The position numbers and the translations under genes were made by a program. The notes under the pieces are model-generated. The model did no database searches and had not been told where the DNA came from. It was given only the letters and a program-made list of their open reading frames with translations. From SIG603 sp964370635 (GTDB taxonomy: Bacteria > Bacillota > Clostridia > Oscillospirales > Acutalibacteraceae), in NCBI GenBank assembly GCA_964370635.1, contig CAYJJU010000026.1, positions 1 to 23,204 of the forward strand: a DNA stretch of 23,204 nt, read 5' to 3'. Of the stretch, positions 13,263 to 21,283 are shown in pieces; position 1 is the stretch's first letter, and each line of letters opens with the position of its first letter.

Positions 13263-14278
13263 TGGCCACTATTAAAGACATTGCAAAAGAGACAGGCCTA
13301 GGCCTTGCCACCATTTCAAAGTACCTAAACGGCGGAAATGTAAGGGCAGAAAACAAAATATTACTCGATGAAGCGATAGAAAAACTTGATTATAGGATAA
13401 ACGAAATGGCAAGAGGCCTCAAGACACAAAAATCGAAGATGGTCGGAATTATCATACCAAAGCTTTCTAACATGTTTACCACTACGATAATCGAGGAGAT
13501 AGAAAAAATTCTAAGCGGCAGCGGTTACGCCACGATGATAATGAATTATCACAGCGATGAGAAAATTGAAGAGGAAATTTTTTCTTTCATGCTCTCTCGC
13601 AATGTTGACGGACTAATTTACATGCCCGTGAACAAGAAAAATCCAAATTTAGAAAGAGTTATTGAAAAAAACATACCGATGGTGCTTATAGACAGGCAGA
13701 TACCGGATATAAATACCGATTTTGTGGGTGTCGATAATTTTTGTGCAGGCAAAAATGCAACAAACTTACTCATTGAAAACGGGCACAAAAAAATAGGAAT
13801 TATAGCAGGGCCTTATGTTTTAAAAACCACACGAGACAGGCTTGCAGGCTATAAAAACGCCTTGAAAGAGAGCGGTCTAACCGTAAGCGACAGGCTTATT
13901 ATCCCGTCGGGATTTAATATTGAAGACGGCTACAAGGCAATGAAGACCCTTTTGGACAGCGGCGAAAAAATCAGTGCGGTTTTTACCACAAATTACGAAA
14001 TGACCATAGGCGCTGTTATGGCAATCAACGAAAAAAACATAAATATCCCTAACGATATTTCCTTTATAGGCTTTGATAATTTAGAACTTGCAAGTGTTTT
14101 GTCGCCAAAACTTACCACTGTCTGTCAACCTGTAAAGGAGATAGCAAGTCAGTCGGCAAATATACTTCTTGAGAAAATGGACAAAGCCACCGATTTTTGC
14201 AGTATAACACTCGACTGCTATATAGAAATCGGAAAATCGGTTAAAAATATTAAGAATGAAAGGAATGAGGCGTATTAA
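13262..14278 (+). CDS. LacI/GalR-family transcriptional regulator
   Basis: This 338-residue protein has an N-terminal helix-turn-helix (MATIKDIAKETGLGLATISK, residues 1-20, continuing to about 48) and a hinge helix around NEMARGLKTQ. A periplasmic-binding-protein-like sensor domain runs from about 60 to 330 (VGIIIPKLSNMF ... IGFDNLELASVLSP). Members bind palindromic operators and release them on binding a sugar or sugar phosphate. The perfect palindromes at 12317-12336 and 15212-15225 are likely targets, making the operon autoregulated. The gene starts with a one-base overlap (TAATG) with the aldolase, so its level follows operon translation. The effector is probably fucose or a pathway intermediate, by context only. 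Confidence 0.95.
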   Translation: MATIKDIAKETGLGLATISKYLNGGNVRAENKILLDEAIEKLDYRINEMARGLKTQKSKMVGIIIPKLSNMFTTTIIEEIEKILSGSGYATMIMNYHSDEKIEEEIFSFMLSRNVDGLIYMPVNKKNPNLERVIEKNIPMVLIDRQIPDINTDFVGVDNFCAGKNATNLLIENGHKKIGIIAGPYVLKTTRDRLAGYKNALKESGLTVSDRLIIPSGFNIEDGYKAMKTLLDSGEKISAVFTTNYEMTIGAVMAINEKNINIPNDISFIGFDNLELASVLSPKLTTVCQPVKEIASQSANILLEKMDKATDFCSITLDCYIEIGKSVKNIKNERNEAY

Positions 14279-15776
14279 TAACTTGTTACTTGGAATAGAC
14301 GTCGGCACCTCTTCTTGTAAGCTTGCAATTTTTTTAGAAAATGGTAAAATCCTTGCGCAGGCAAGCAGAAATTATGACGTTTATTACCCAAAACCCGGCT
14401 ACTGTGAGCAAGACCCTAATACTTGGTGGCTACAAATTGTCGAGTGCATAAAGGAGCTTGGTCAAAAAGCAGATTTAAAGAGCATCTCGGCCATAGGGAT
14501 AGACGGCCAAAGTTGGTCGGCAATTCCTATCGATAAAGAGCAAAATGTGCTCCATAACACTCCAATTTGGTTTGACACGAGGTCAAGCGAAATCTGCAAA
14601 AATGTCAAAAAGACTTTCGGCGAGCATGCTTTTTTTGAGATATCCGGCAATCCGTTTGAAGCCTCTTATACCCTGCCGAAAATTATTTGGTTTAAAGAAA
14701 ATCTTCCTGAAATTTATGATAAGACGGATAAAATTTTGCAGTCAAATGCATTTATTGCAATGAAGCTTACAGGAAACATTACTCACGACTACTCTCAAGG
14801 TTATGGTTTGCAGTGCTACGACATACATAAAAAATCTTGGGATTTTAATGTGATGAAGGAACTAAAACTAAGAAGCGATATTTTGCCCGAGCTTTGCGAC
14901 TGTCACGAAATTGTAGGAAGGGTGACAAATCAAGTCGCAGCCCTTACAGGCCTTGCAGAAGGAACACCGGTAGTCGCAGGAGGGCTAGACGCCGCTTGTG
15001 GCACTTTGGGGGCTGGCGTAATATCGAGCGGTCAAACGCAGGAGCAAGGCGGACAAGCAGGTGGAATGAGCATTTGTACCGACTCCCCCATATCTCATAA
15101 ATCATTAATACTTTCAAACCATGTTGTAAGCGGTAAGTATTTGCTTCAAGGCGGCACTACAGGTGGCGGTGGTGTGATAAACTGGTTTGAGAAAAATTTT
15201 TTAGACCATGAGCGAAACGTTTCGCCCTCGACAGGCATCTCTGCGCTTGTCAGCATGGATAAATCCGCATCACTTATTCCCGTGGGAAGTGATGGTTTGA
15301 TATTTTTACCTTACATGGCAGGTGAGCGCTCACCGATTTGGAATCCTCACGCAAAGGGCATGTATTTCGGGATTGATTTTTCAAAAACTAAGGCGCATTT
15401 TGCAAGGGCTTCTATGGAGGGCGTCGCATTTTCGCTACTCCACAATTTGGAAGTTGCACACAATGCAGGCGCAGCGGTAAACACTTTACATGCAGTAGGC
15501 GGTGCGGCAAACAGCAAGCTTTGGACACAAATCAAGGCAGACCTTGTCGGAAAAGAGATAAGCGTCCCCTATTCAGACTCAGCCACAACCTTGGGCGCAT
15601 GCATACTTGCAGGCGTGGGCACAGGACTTTACAAGGACTTTGAAGACGCTGTAAAAAAGACCGTAAAAATCACAAAAACCTATACCCCAAACATGGAAAA
15701 TCACGAAAAATACAGAAAAATTTTCCCAAAATATTTAGAGCTTTATGAAAGCACAAAACATTTAATGACAAAATAA
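14256..15776 (+). CDS. FGGY-family carbohydrate kinase (xylulokinase-like)
   Basis: This roughly 500-residue cytoplasmic kinase has an ATP-site motif GIDVGTSSCK (residues 13-22), catalytic base D245 in AGGLDAACG and FGGY signature-like LPYMAGERSPIWNPHAKG (351-368). Adenine-site glycines lie in GGAANSKLW (415-423). It transfers phosphate from ATP to a sugar or ketose. Overall it looks closer to xylulokinases than to FucK, but substrate cannot be read from sequence. The start is uncertain. ATG 14256 overlaps lacI by 23 bases with a weak SD, ATG 14265 has AAAGGA directly abutting it, and TTG 14283 lies 12 nt after GAGG. The N-terminal LLLGIDVGT would suit any of these. Codons 319-323 encode the second operator. 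Confidence 0.92.
   Translation: MKGMRRINNLLLGIDVGTSSCKLAIFLENGKILAQASRNYDVYYPKPGYCEQDPNTWWLQIVECIKELGQKADLKSISAIGIDGQSWSAIPIDKEQNVLHNTPIWFDTRSSEICKNVKKTFGEHAFFEISGNPFEASYTLPKIIWFKENLPEIYDKTDKILQSNAFIAMKLTGNITHDYSQGYGLQCYDIHKKSWDFNVMKELKLRSDILPELCDCHEIVGRVTNQVAALTGLAEGTPVVAGGLDAACGTLGAGVISSGQTQEQGGQAGGMSICTDSPISHKSLILSNHVVSGKYLLQGGTTGGGGVINWFEKNFLDHERNVSPSTGISALVSMDKSASLIPVGSDGLIFLPYMAGERSPIWNPHAKGMYFGIDFSKTKAHFARASMEGVAFSLLHNLEVAHNAGAAVNTLHAVGGAANSKLWTQIKADLVGKEISVPYSDSATTLGACILAGVGTGLYKDFEDAVKKTVKITKTYTPNMENHEKYRKIFPKYLELYESTKHLMTK
15212..15225. promoter_or_regulatory. Internal LacI-type operator O2 inside the kinase gene
   Basis: GCGAAACGTTTCGC is identical to the central 14 bp of the promoter operator at 12317-12336 and is itself a perfect palindrome. 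It encodes residues E-R-N-V-S of the kinase. At about 2.9 kb from O1 it could act as an auxiliary operator for looping or as a roadblock to elongation. Confidence 0.65.
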
Positions 15777-15788
15777 GGAGAAAAATTT

Positions 15789-16841
15789 ATGAAAGCAGGC
15801 GTTTTATTTAAAAATGAAGACATACGCTATACTGATTTTGACGAACCGAAAATGAATGATTACTCGGTAAAAATCAGGGTGCGTGCCGCCGGAATTTGCG
15901 GAAGCGATGTGCCAAGAGTGCTAGACAATGGTGCGCACTTCTACCCCATAGTTTTAGGCCATGAATTTTCAGGCGATGTGGCAGAAATTGGCGCAAAGGT
16001 TACAAAGACAAAAGTTGGCGACACGGTAACTGCCGCCCCACTGGTACCCTGCATGTCGTGTGATGACTGCCTAAAGGGCGAGTATGCCCTTTGCAAAAAA
16101 TACAGCTTCATAGGCTCAAGAGAACCCGGCAGTTTTGCAGACTATGTAGTCGTGCCCGAATTGAATGTCGTTAAATACGACAAGAGCATTCCATATGAAC
16201 AAGCGGCAATGTTTGAGCCCTCGACCGTAGCCCTTCACGGACTTTACTGCAATGACTTTAAAGGCGGCGAAGATGTCGCAATTATAGGCTGTGGCACTAT
16301 AGGGATTTTCATGCTACAGTGGGCAAAAATTATGGGGGCAAAAAATATTATCGCCTTTGACACACAGGACTCAAGGTTGGAGCTTGCAAAAAAAATGGGC
16401 GCCGACTATGTCATAAATTCATCACATGCAGATTATTTAGATAAGGCACATGAAATTACAGGCGGAAAAGGCTTTAAGTATGTCTTTGAAATGGTGGGTC
16501 ACCCCGCCACAATTTTAATGTCGTTTAAGCTTGCAGGTAACAAGGCGAATGTATGCCTTGTGGGAACACCCCACAGTGATGTCAAATTCACCTACAAAGA
16601 GTGGGAGCTTCTAAACCGTAAGGAATTTAAACTTACGGGAAGCTGGATGAGTTACTCCGCACCTTTCCCCGGTAAAGAGTGGGAGCTTACCGCACATTAT
16701 TTTGCCACGGGAGAACTTAAATTCCACCCCGATTTCATCTATAAAAGCTTTGACATGTCCGAAATAGACAAGGCATTCATGCTTTATAAAAACCCACAAG
16801 ACGTAAAGGGCAAAGTTATGCTCACAAATAATAAAATTTAA
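15789..16841 (+). CDS. Zinc-dependent medium-chain dehydrogenase, GatD-like polyol (phosphate) dehydrogenase
   Basis: This 350-residue MDR enzyme has catalytic zinc ligands C37 (GICGSD), H58-E59 (GHEFSG) and the nearby E143. Structural zinc cysteines are C88, C91, C94 and C102. The NAD(H) motif is GCGTIG (167-172), with D191 ending the second strand, which favours NAD over NADP. The segments GSDVPRVLDNGAHFYPIVLG, FIGSREPGSFADYVVV and GSWMSYSAPFPGKEWE closely follow GatD, galactitol-1-phosphate 5-dehydrogenase, from memory of that family. Here there is no galactitol PTS, and the genes downstream point to fucose, so fucitol or a related polyol is a likelier substrate. GGAG lies 8 nt before the ATG. 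The gene starts 12 nt after the kinase stop. Confidence 0.93.
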   Translation: MKAGVLFKNEDIRYTDFDEPKMNDYSVKIRVRAAGICGSDVPRVLDNGAHFYPIVLGHEFSGDVAEIGAKVTKTKVGDTVTAAPLVPCMSCDDCLKGEYALCKKYSFIGSREPGSFADYVVVPELNVVKYDKSIPYEQAAMFEPSTVALHGLYCNDFKGGEDVAIIGCGTIGIFMLQWAKIMGAKNIIAFDTQDSRLELAKKMGADYVINSSHADYLDKAHEITGGKGFKYVFEMVGHPATILMSFKLAGNKANVCLVGTPHSDVKFTYKEWELLNRKEFKLTGSWMSYSAPFPGKEWELTAHYFATGELKFHPDFIYKSFDMSEIDKAFMLYKNPQDVKGKVMLTNNKI

Positions 16842-16857
16842 TTTGGAGGAACACAAA

Positions 16858-17847
16858 ATGATTACAGTACCGACTTTAACACTTAGAAACGGCGACAAAA
16901 TGCCCGTGATAGGCATGGGAACTTTCGGCTCTGACAGATTTACATCTAAGGAAATTTCAGACGCAGTTTTCGGCGCAATTAAGGCAGGCTATAAAATGTT
17001 TGACGGCGCATCAGTTTACGGAAACGAAAAAGAGATAGGAGCAGTTTACAAAAAAGCAATGGACGAGGGACTCGTGCGCCGTGAAGAGCTTTTTATAACA
17101 TCAAAAGTGTGGAACGACAAGCACGACGATGTAGTGGTAGAGTGCTTTAAAAGCCTAAAGGATTTACAGCTTGATTACTTAGACGCATATTTTATACACT
17201 GGCCTTTCCCAAATTATCACGCGCCCGGCTGTGATGGCGATGCGAGAAACCCCGATTCTGTGCCATTTTGCCCTGAGGCATTCATTAAAACATGGCGACA
17301 AATGGAAACTCTTTACAAACTAGGCGCTATAAAACATCTCGGAATGTCGTCTATGACCATCCCAAAACTTGAGGCTGTTTTAAAGCACTGCCATATCATG
17401 CCATCAGTAATTGAAATGGAGCTTCACCCATCGTTTCAACAACAAGAGCTATACGATTACTGCGTAGAGCGTGGAATACAAATTATAGGATTTTGCCCAA
17501 TAGGAAGCCCAACGAGACCCGACAGGGATAAAACAGCGGACGATGTAGTCGACATTCAAATGCCTGAGATAGTTGAAATTGCAAAGGCACATAACATTCA
17601 CCCTGCCGTAGTCTGTGTTAAATGGGCGGCGCAAAGAGGACACGCACCAATTCCTTTCTCCGTTTATGAAAACGAGTACATATCAAACCTTGAATGTGTG
17701 GCAAAAGACCCACTAAGCGATGAAGAGATGAAAATTATTTCAGGAATAGATAAAAACTGCCGTCTTATAAAAGGCCAAGTTTTCCTATGGGAAACTGCAA
17801 AAAGCTGGGAAGACCTTTGGGATTTAGACGGAGTTATCACAAAATAA
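16858..17847 (+). CDS. Aldo/keto reductase
   Basis: This 329-residue TIM-barrel NAD(P)H-dependent reductase carries the full catalytic tetrad D49, Y54, K83 and H114 (MFDGASVYGNEKE, SKVWND, YFIHWP). The N-terminus (LRNGDKMPVIGMGTFG) is typical of the family. It would reduce an aldehyde or aldose to an alcohol, or the reverse. In this operon it could reduce L-fucose to L-fucitol, or reduce a C3 aldehyde or ketone from aldol cleavage. The ATG at 16858 is chosen since GGAGGA ends 8 nt upstream. The in-frame TTG at 16843 overlaps that ribosome site. It starts 16 nt after the dehydrogenase stop. The length is slightly above many AKRs because of an insertion around residues 115-135 containing HAPGCDGDARN. 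Confidence 0.92.
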   Translation: MITVPTLTLRNGDKMPVIGMGTFGSDRFTSKEISDAVFGAIKAGYKMFDGASVYGNEKEIGAVYKKAMDEGLVRREELFITSKVWNDKHDDVVVECFKSLKDLQLDYLDAYFIHWPFPNYHAPGCDGDARNPDSVPFCPEAFIKTWRQMETLYKLGAIKHLGMSSMTIPKLEAVLKHCHIMPSVIEMELHPSFQQQELYDYCVERGIQIIGFCPIGSPTRPDRDKTADDVVDIQMPEIVEIAKAHNIHPAVVCVKWAAQRGHAPIPFSVYENEYISNLECVAKDPLSDEEMKIISGIDKNCRLIKGQVFLWETAKSWEDLWDLDGVITK

Positions 17848-17857
17848 GGAGCAAATT

Positions 17858-18283
17858 ATGTTAAAAAATATACCGACAAATGTATCCGCAAAACTTATAA
17901 AAGTCCTCATGGAAATGGGCCATGGCGACGAGCTTGTAATTGCCGATGCAAATTATCCAAAATTTGGCCAGCCAAGCGTCGTAATAGATGCCACAGGGCA
18001 TGACATACCGCCACTGCTTGACAGCATATTGTCGCTCATACCGCTTGACCAGTACGAAAAAAATCCGACAATTTACATGCAAGTCTTGCCAGACGACCCC
18101 TATGTTCCCACCATTTGGGATAAATATGAGGAAGTTGCAAAAAAACATGAAAAAGACGGAATGAGGGCTCAGTTTGTGGATAAATATACATTTTACGAGC
18201 GTGCAAAAAACGCATACGCAGTAATAAGCACATCGGAAAAAGAGCTTTATGCAAACTTGATAATAAAAAAAGGTGTAATTTAA
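17858..18283 (+). CDS. fucU: L-fucose mutarotase (RbsD/FucU family)
   Basis: This 141-residue protein matches FucU from end to end. It opens MLKNIPTNVSAKLIKVLMEM, then MGHGDELVIADANYP with H22 and D30, FYERAKNAYAVIST around residue 112, and Y131-x-N133 in the closing YANLIIKKG. FucU interconverts alpha and beta anomers of L-fucose, supplying the form used by the next enzyme. RbsD (ribose pyranase) is the alternative. The FYER segment and the length favour FucU. Its place 10 nt after the aldo/keto reductase and just before an alpha-L-fucosidase strengthens the call: the fucosidase releases one anomer, and the mutarotase equilibrates it. GGAG lies 7 nt before the ATG. Confidence 0.92.
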   Translation: MLKNIPTNVSAKLIKVLMEMGHGDELVIADANYPKFGQPSVVIDATGHDIPPLLDSILSLIPLDQYEKNPTIYMQVLPDDPYVPTIWDKYEEVAKKHEKDGMRAQFVDKYTFYERAKNAYAVISTSEKELYANLIIKKGVI

Positions 18284-18298
18284 AACACGAGGTGAATT

Positions 18299-19777
18299 AT
18301 GGATAGAAATAAATATTTAGAAGAGATAGAAAAAGTAATAGCAGACGGACCCTTTAAAGATAACTGGGAATCTCTCTCAAACTACAAAATACCACAGTGG
18401 TATAAAAATGCAAAATTTGGTATATTTACACACTGGGGAGTTTACAGCGTTCCAGCATATGGCGACGAATGGTATCCTCGCCATATGTACAATGTGGGCT
18501 CACCATATTATGAGCACCACATAAAAACCTATGGAAAACAAAAAGATTTTGGCTATGCCGATTTTATCCCCTTATTTACAGCGGAGAAATTTAATCCGAA
18601 GGAATGGCTTGATTTAATCGAAGAATCAGGCGCAAAATACTATATACCCGTTGCAGAGCATCACGACGGCTTTCAAATGTATAAAAGCGATTTATCAAAG
18701 TGGAATGCCTATGAAATGGGTCCGAAAAGGGACATAATACAGGAGCTCAAAGAAGAAACAGAGAGTCGTGGACTTCATTTTTGCGTGTCAAGCCACAGGG
18801 CAGAAAACTACTGGTTTATGTGCGGAGGCAAAGATTTTGACTCAGGAATCAACGAAACTGAATTTTTAGAGCCCTATGGTTTTGCAAAAAAGCTTTTTGA
18901 AAACGAAGACCGCTTTGAGTACACCCACGATATTTTTGTAGAAGGTGCAAATGAAGCGCATTTAGAGGACTGGCTTTTAAGGGCGTGCGAGCTTGTGGAT
19001 AAATTCAAGCCATCTGTAGTTTGGTTTGACTGGTGGATACAAAATCTAAGCTTCAAACCCTATCTTAAAAAATTTGCCGCATATTATTATAATCGTGCAA
19101 AATCATGGGACATGGAAGTTGCTATTAACTATAAAGACGACGCCTTTGCCCTTGGCACCGCCGTTTATGACATAGAAAGAGCCTTGCTCGCATCAATAAG
19201 GCCTGATTTTTGGCAAACAGACACGGCAGTGGCCAAAAATTCTTGGTCACACACCGAAGGCAATGAGTATAAAACAGCCGAGTCCTTAGTATGCGACCTG
19301 ATAGATGTCGTCAGCAAAAACGGCGCAATGCTCTTAAACATAGGGCCAAAAGCCGACGGAACTATCCCTAAAGAGGACAAAGACATTTTAAAGGCAATCG
19401 GCGCATGGCTTAAAGTAAACGGCGAATCAATTTTCGACACAAATTACTGGAGCACTTTCGGCGAAGGTCCTACAGAGGTCGTTGAAGGCGATTTTAACGA
19501 CGTCGCAAAAGAGGATTATACAAGTAAGGACATTAGATTTACCTATAAAGCACCCTATGTGTATGCAAATCTATTAAAATTCCCAGGTGACAATAAAACC
19601 TTGATTAAATCCTTTGCTAAAAAATTAAATCACTTTAAAGGAACTGTAAAAAATGTTGAAATTTTAGGCAGCGATGCACCGCTAAATTACGCATTAACAA
19701 CCGATGGTTTATCGGTAGAATTTAACGAAAAAATAGACACCACCTACCCCGTTTGCTTAAAGATTACTATTGATTGA
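18299..19777 (+). CDS. Alpha-L-fucosidase, glycoside hydrolase family 29, cytoplasmic
   Basis: This 492-residue enzyme has the GH29 core: GIFTHWGVYSVPAYGDEWYP (H45), AEHHDGF (H121-H122), and the nucleophile D244 in VVWFDWW. LLNIGPKADGTIP follows near residue 345, and a C-terminal beta-sandwich occupies about 395-492. It hydrolyses terminal alpha-L-fucosides with retention. The acid/base residue is not certain: E293 (YDIERAL) is the best candidate, while the residue after W305 is Gln where animal enzymes have Glu. There is no signal peptide, TM segment or anchor, so it works inside the cell on imported short fucosides. GAGGTG lies 6 nt upstream of the ATG. It is the last gene of the operon. 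No transporter for fucosides is in the window. Confidence 0.95.
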   Translation: MDRNKYLEEIEKVIADGPFKDNWESLSNYKIPQWYKNAKFGIFTHWGVYSVPAYGDEWYPRHMYNVGSPYYEHHIKTYGKQKDFGYADFIPLFTAEKFNPKEWLDLIEESGAKYYIPVAEHHDGFQMYKSDLSKWNAYEMGPKRDIIQELKEETESRGLHFCVSSHRAENYWFMCGGKDFDSGINETEFLEPYGFAKKLFENEDRFEYTHDIFVEGANEAHLEDWLLRACELVDKFKPSVVWFDWWIQNLSFKPYLKKFAAYYYNRAKSWDMEVAINYKDDAFALGTAVYDIERALLASIRPDFWQTDTAVAKNSWSHTEGNEYKTAESLVCDLIDVVSKNGAMLLNIGPKADGTIPKEDKDILKAIGAWLKVNGESIFDTNYWSTFGEGPTEVVEGDFNDVAKEDYTSKDIRFTYKAPYVYANLLKFPGDNKTLIKSFAKKLNHFKGTVKNVEILGSDAPLNYALTTDGLSVEFNEKIDTTYPVCLKITID

Positions 19778-19784
19778 CAATTTA

Positions 19785-19937
19785 GGGGCTGTGAATAAAT
19801 AAAATAATTTTGTCAAATTGACAGCCAAATGCAGGGGCGATCCTATGTGGCCGCCCGAAACCGTGGATTTTACCATTAGTTTCGGGCGAACACGCAGGTT
19901 CGCCCCTACGAATTTTCAACAATTACGTCACATCACC
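19785..19937. repeat. MITE-like hairpin repeat, copy A
   Basis: The sequence lies between the convergent fucosidase and AraC genes. Its ends, GGGGCTGTGA and TCACATCACC, are imperfect terminal inverted repeats (8 of 10). Inside are a 10-bp inverted repeat CGCCCGAAAC (19852-19861) / GTTTCGGGCG (19879-19888), a GTCAAATTGAC palindrome, and a hairpin GGGCGAAC...GTTCGCCC. It is related along most of its length to copy B at 23062-23152 in the opposite orientation. It is non-coding, and a short open frame across it is not credible. It may also serve as a terminator, since no ordinary one follows the operon. Confidence 0.75.
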
Positions 19938-19952
19938 AGTCTTTTATATTTC

Positions 19953-21173
19953 CTAAAAAATATTCCTATGTTGCTGTGGAGTTATCCCAAATTCTTCTTT
20001 ATACTTTTTAATAAAGTAGCTTTGTGAAGAAAAGCAAAGCATCTCACTTATCTGCACAAACGTTAAATTAGTACTATATAAAAGCGTCCTTGCCTCCTCA
20101 AGCCTTTTTTTCATAACATATTTATGTATGCTCATTCCTACATCTTTCAAAAAAATTTCAGCTAAACTTTTTCGATTTAGATTTGCCTCGAAAGATAGTT
20201 TTTCTAAAGTAATCTTTTGATGTATATATGCGTGTACATAATCAATTACAATTCTAGTATACTGGCTGTATTTTGATTGAAATTTAGTTCCCCTCACAAA
20301 ATCACAGTACTTAACGCCTATCTCTCTAAGGAGCAAATTTATTTCTTTGACCGAAAGTAAGTTATCCATTTTCTGGCAGTATTTATCACTTAATCGTAAA
20401 GCAAACTCACTATTGAGTCCCCCTCTAATAGCCGAGCGGCTCATTGAAAAAATTCCGCAGATGAAACCAAATTTGGCATTTTGCAATGGATTTTCACTCA
20501 TTTTCCCTTTACTACCTATTGTTGGCGCATCAAAATTTTTCAAAAATTCAAGCTTGTCTCCTGAAGCAATTGCATTACTCATCTGCATATGATATTCAGG
20601 CAAATGATGGTGCGCCACAAAATTTTCATTTTCATCTTCATAATTTTTTTCATCTTTTTTAATAAATGATTGCAAATTTTCTGTAGCATCTATCTTGTAA
20701 ATATATTTCTTAATACTTGTTTTTTTATCATTACCACATATTCTCCTTACTAAATAACAAAAGTTGTTAACTTTCGCTTCCCGACTAACAGCTATATCCG
20801 GTATATTTTTTATAAACATATTGACTTTGTCTTTATTTATATATTTTGTTATTACTGACATCACGGGGATTTTAAATAGATGCGATGAAAATATAGGATA
20901 ACTTATCATATATCTATTCCAATCTAATTTGGTGGCCACAACATACAATATGTCGTCAAGTTCAAAATGAATAATTACTTCTGATTTGTCTATGCGTTTT
21001 ATTAACTCTAAAACAAACGATTCCTTAAACAATGATTTGTTTTTTTGCGGAAACGACTCCTCTTTTATATATTTCACCTTGCCTTGTATTACACTTGTAA
21101 TATAAAAGGGAATATTTGTACATTCATACAAAGCATTAAAGGTCTCCAAGTTACTTAAATTATCAACTTTCAT
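19953..21173 (-). CDS. AraC-family transcriptional regulator, long form
   Basis: This 406-residue protein ends with a typical double helix-turn-helix AraC domain (residues about 305-406). That domain contains KITLEKLSFEANLNRKSLAE, VGMSIHKYVMKKRLEEARTL and LCFSSQSYFIKKYKEEFGIT. The about 300-residue N-terminal part has no cupin or amidase signature I can recognise. It looks like the large poorly characterised sensor region found in long AraC regulators of Firmicutes. Start 21173 is supported by GGAG 6 nt upstream. ATGs at 21185 and 21188 overlap that site. It is divergent from the esterase lipoprotein gene with about 110 bp between starts, so it most likely controls that gene. Confidence 0.92.
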   Translation of the reverse strand: MKVDNLSNLETFNALYECTNIPFYITSVIQGKVKYIKEESFPQKNKSLFKESFVLELIKRIDKSEVIIHFELDDILYVVATKLDWNRYMISYPIFSSHLFKIPVMSVITKYINKDKVNMFIKNIPDIAVSREAKVNNFCYLVRRICGNDKKTSIKKYIYKIDATENLQSFIKKDEKNYEDENENFVAHHHLPEYHMQMSNAIASGDKLEFLKNFDAPTIGSKGKMSENPLQNAKFGFICGIFSMSRSAIRGGLNSEFALRLSDKYCQKMDNLLSVKEINLLLREIGVKYCDFVRGTKFQSKYSQYTRIVIDYVHAYIHQKITLEKLSFEANLNRKSLAEIFLKDVGMSIHKYVMKKRLEEARTLLYSTNLTFVQISEMLCFSSQSYFIKKYKEEFGITPQQHRNIF

Positions 21174-21283
21174 TTTCTTCTCCATCATATCACAAAATTA
21201 CTATTAAAGTCACAAATTTATTATACCATGAAACTTCTATGTTGTATACTGTATAAAAAAATATTTGATTGGAGGATTTATTT

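Noticed and set aside
16611..16916. Minus-strand open frame over the dehydrogenase-reductase junction
   Set aside because: It lies antisense to two well-supported genes and has no SD or family features.
19818..20027. 69-codon open frame through repeat copy A
   Set aside because: It runs across palindromes and into the opposite strand of the AraC gene, with no SD.
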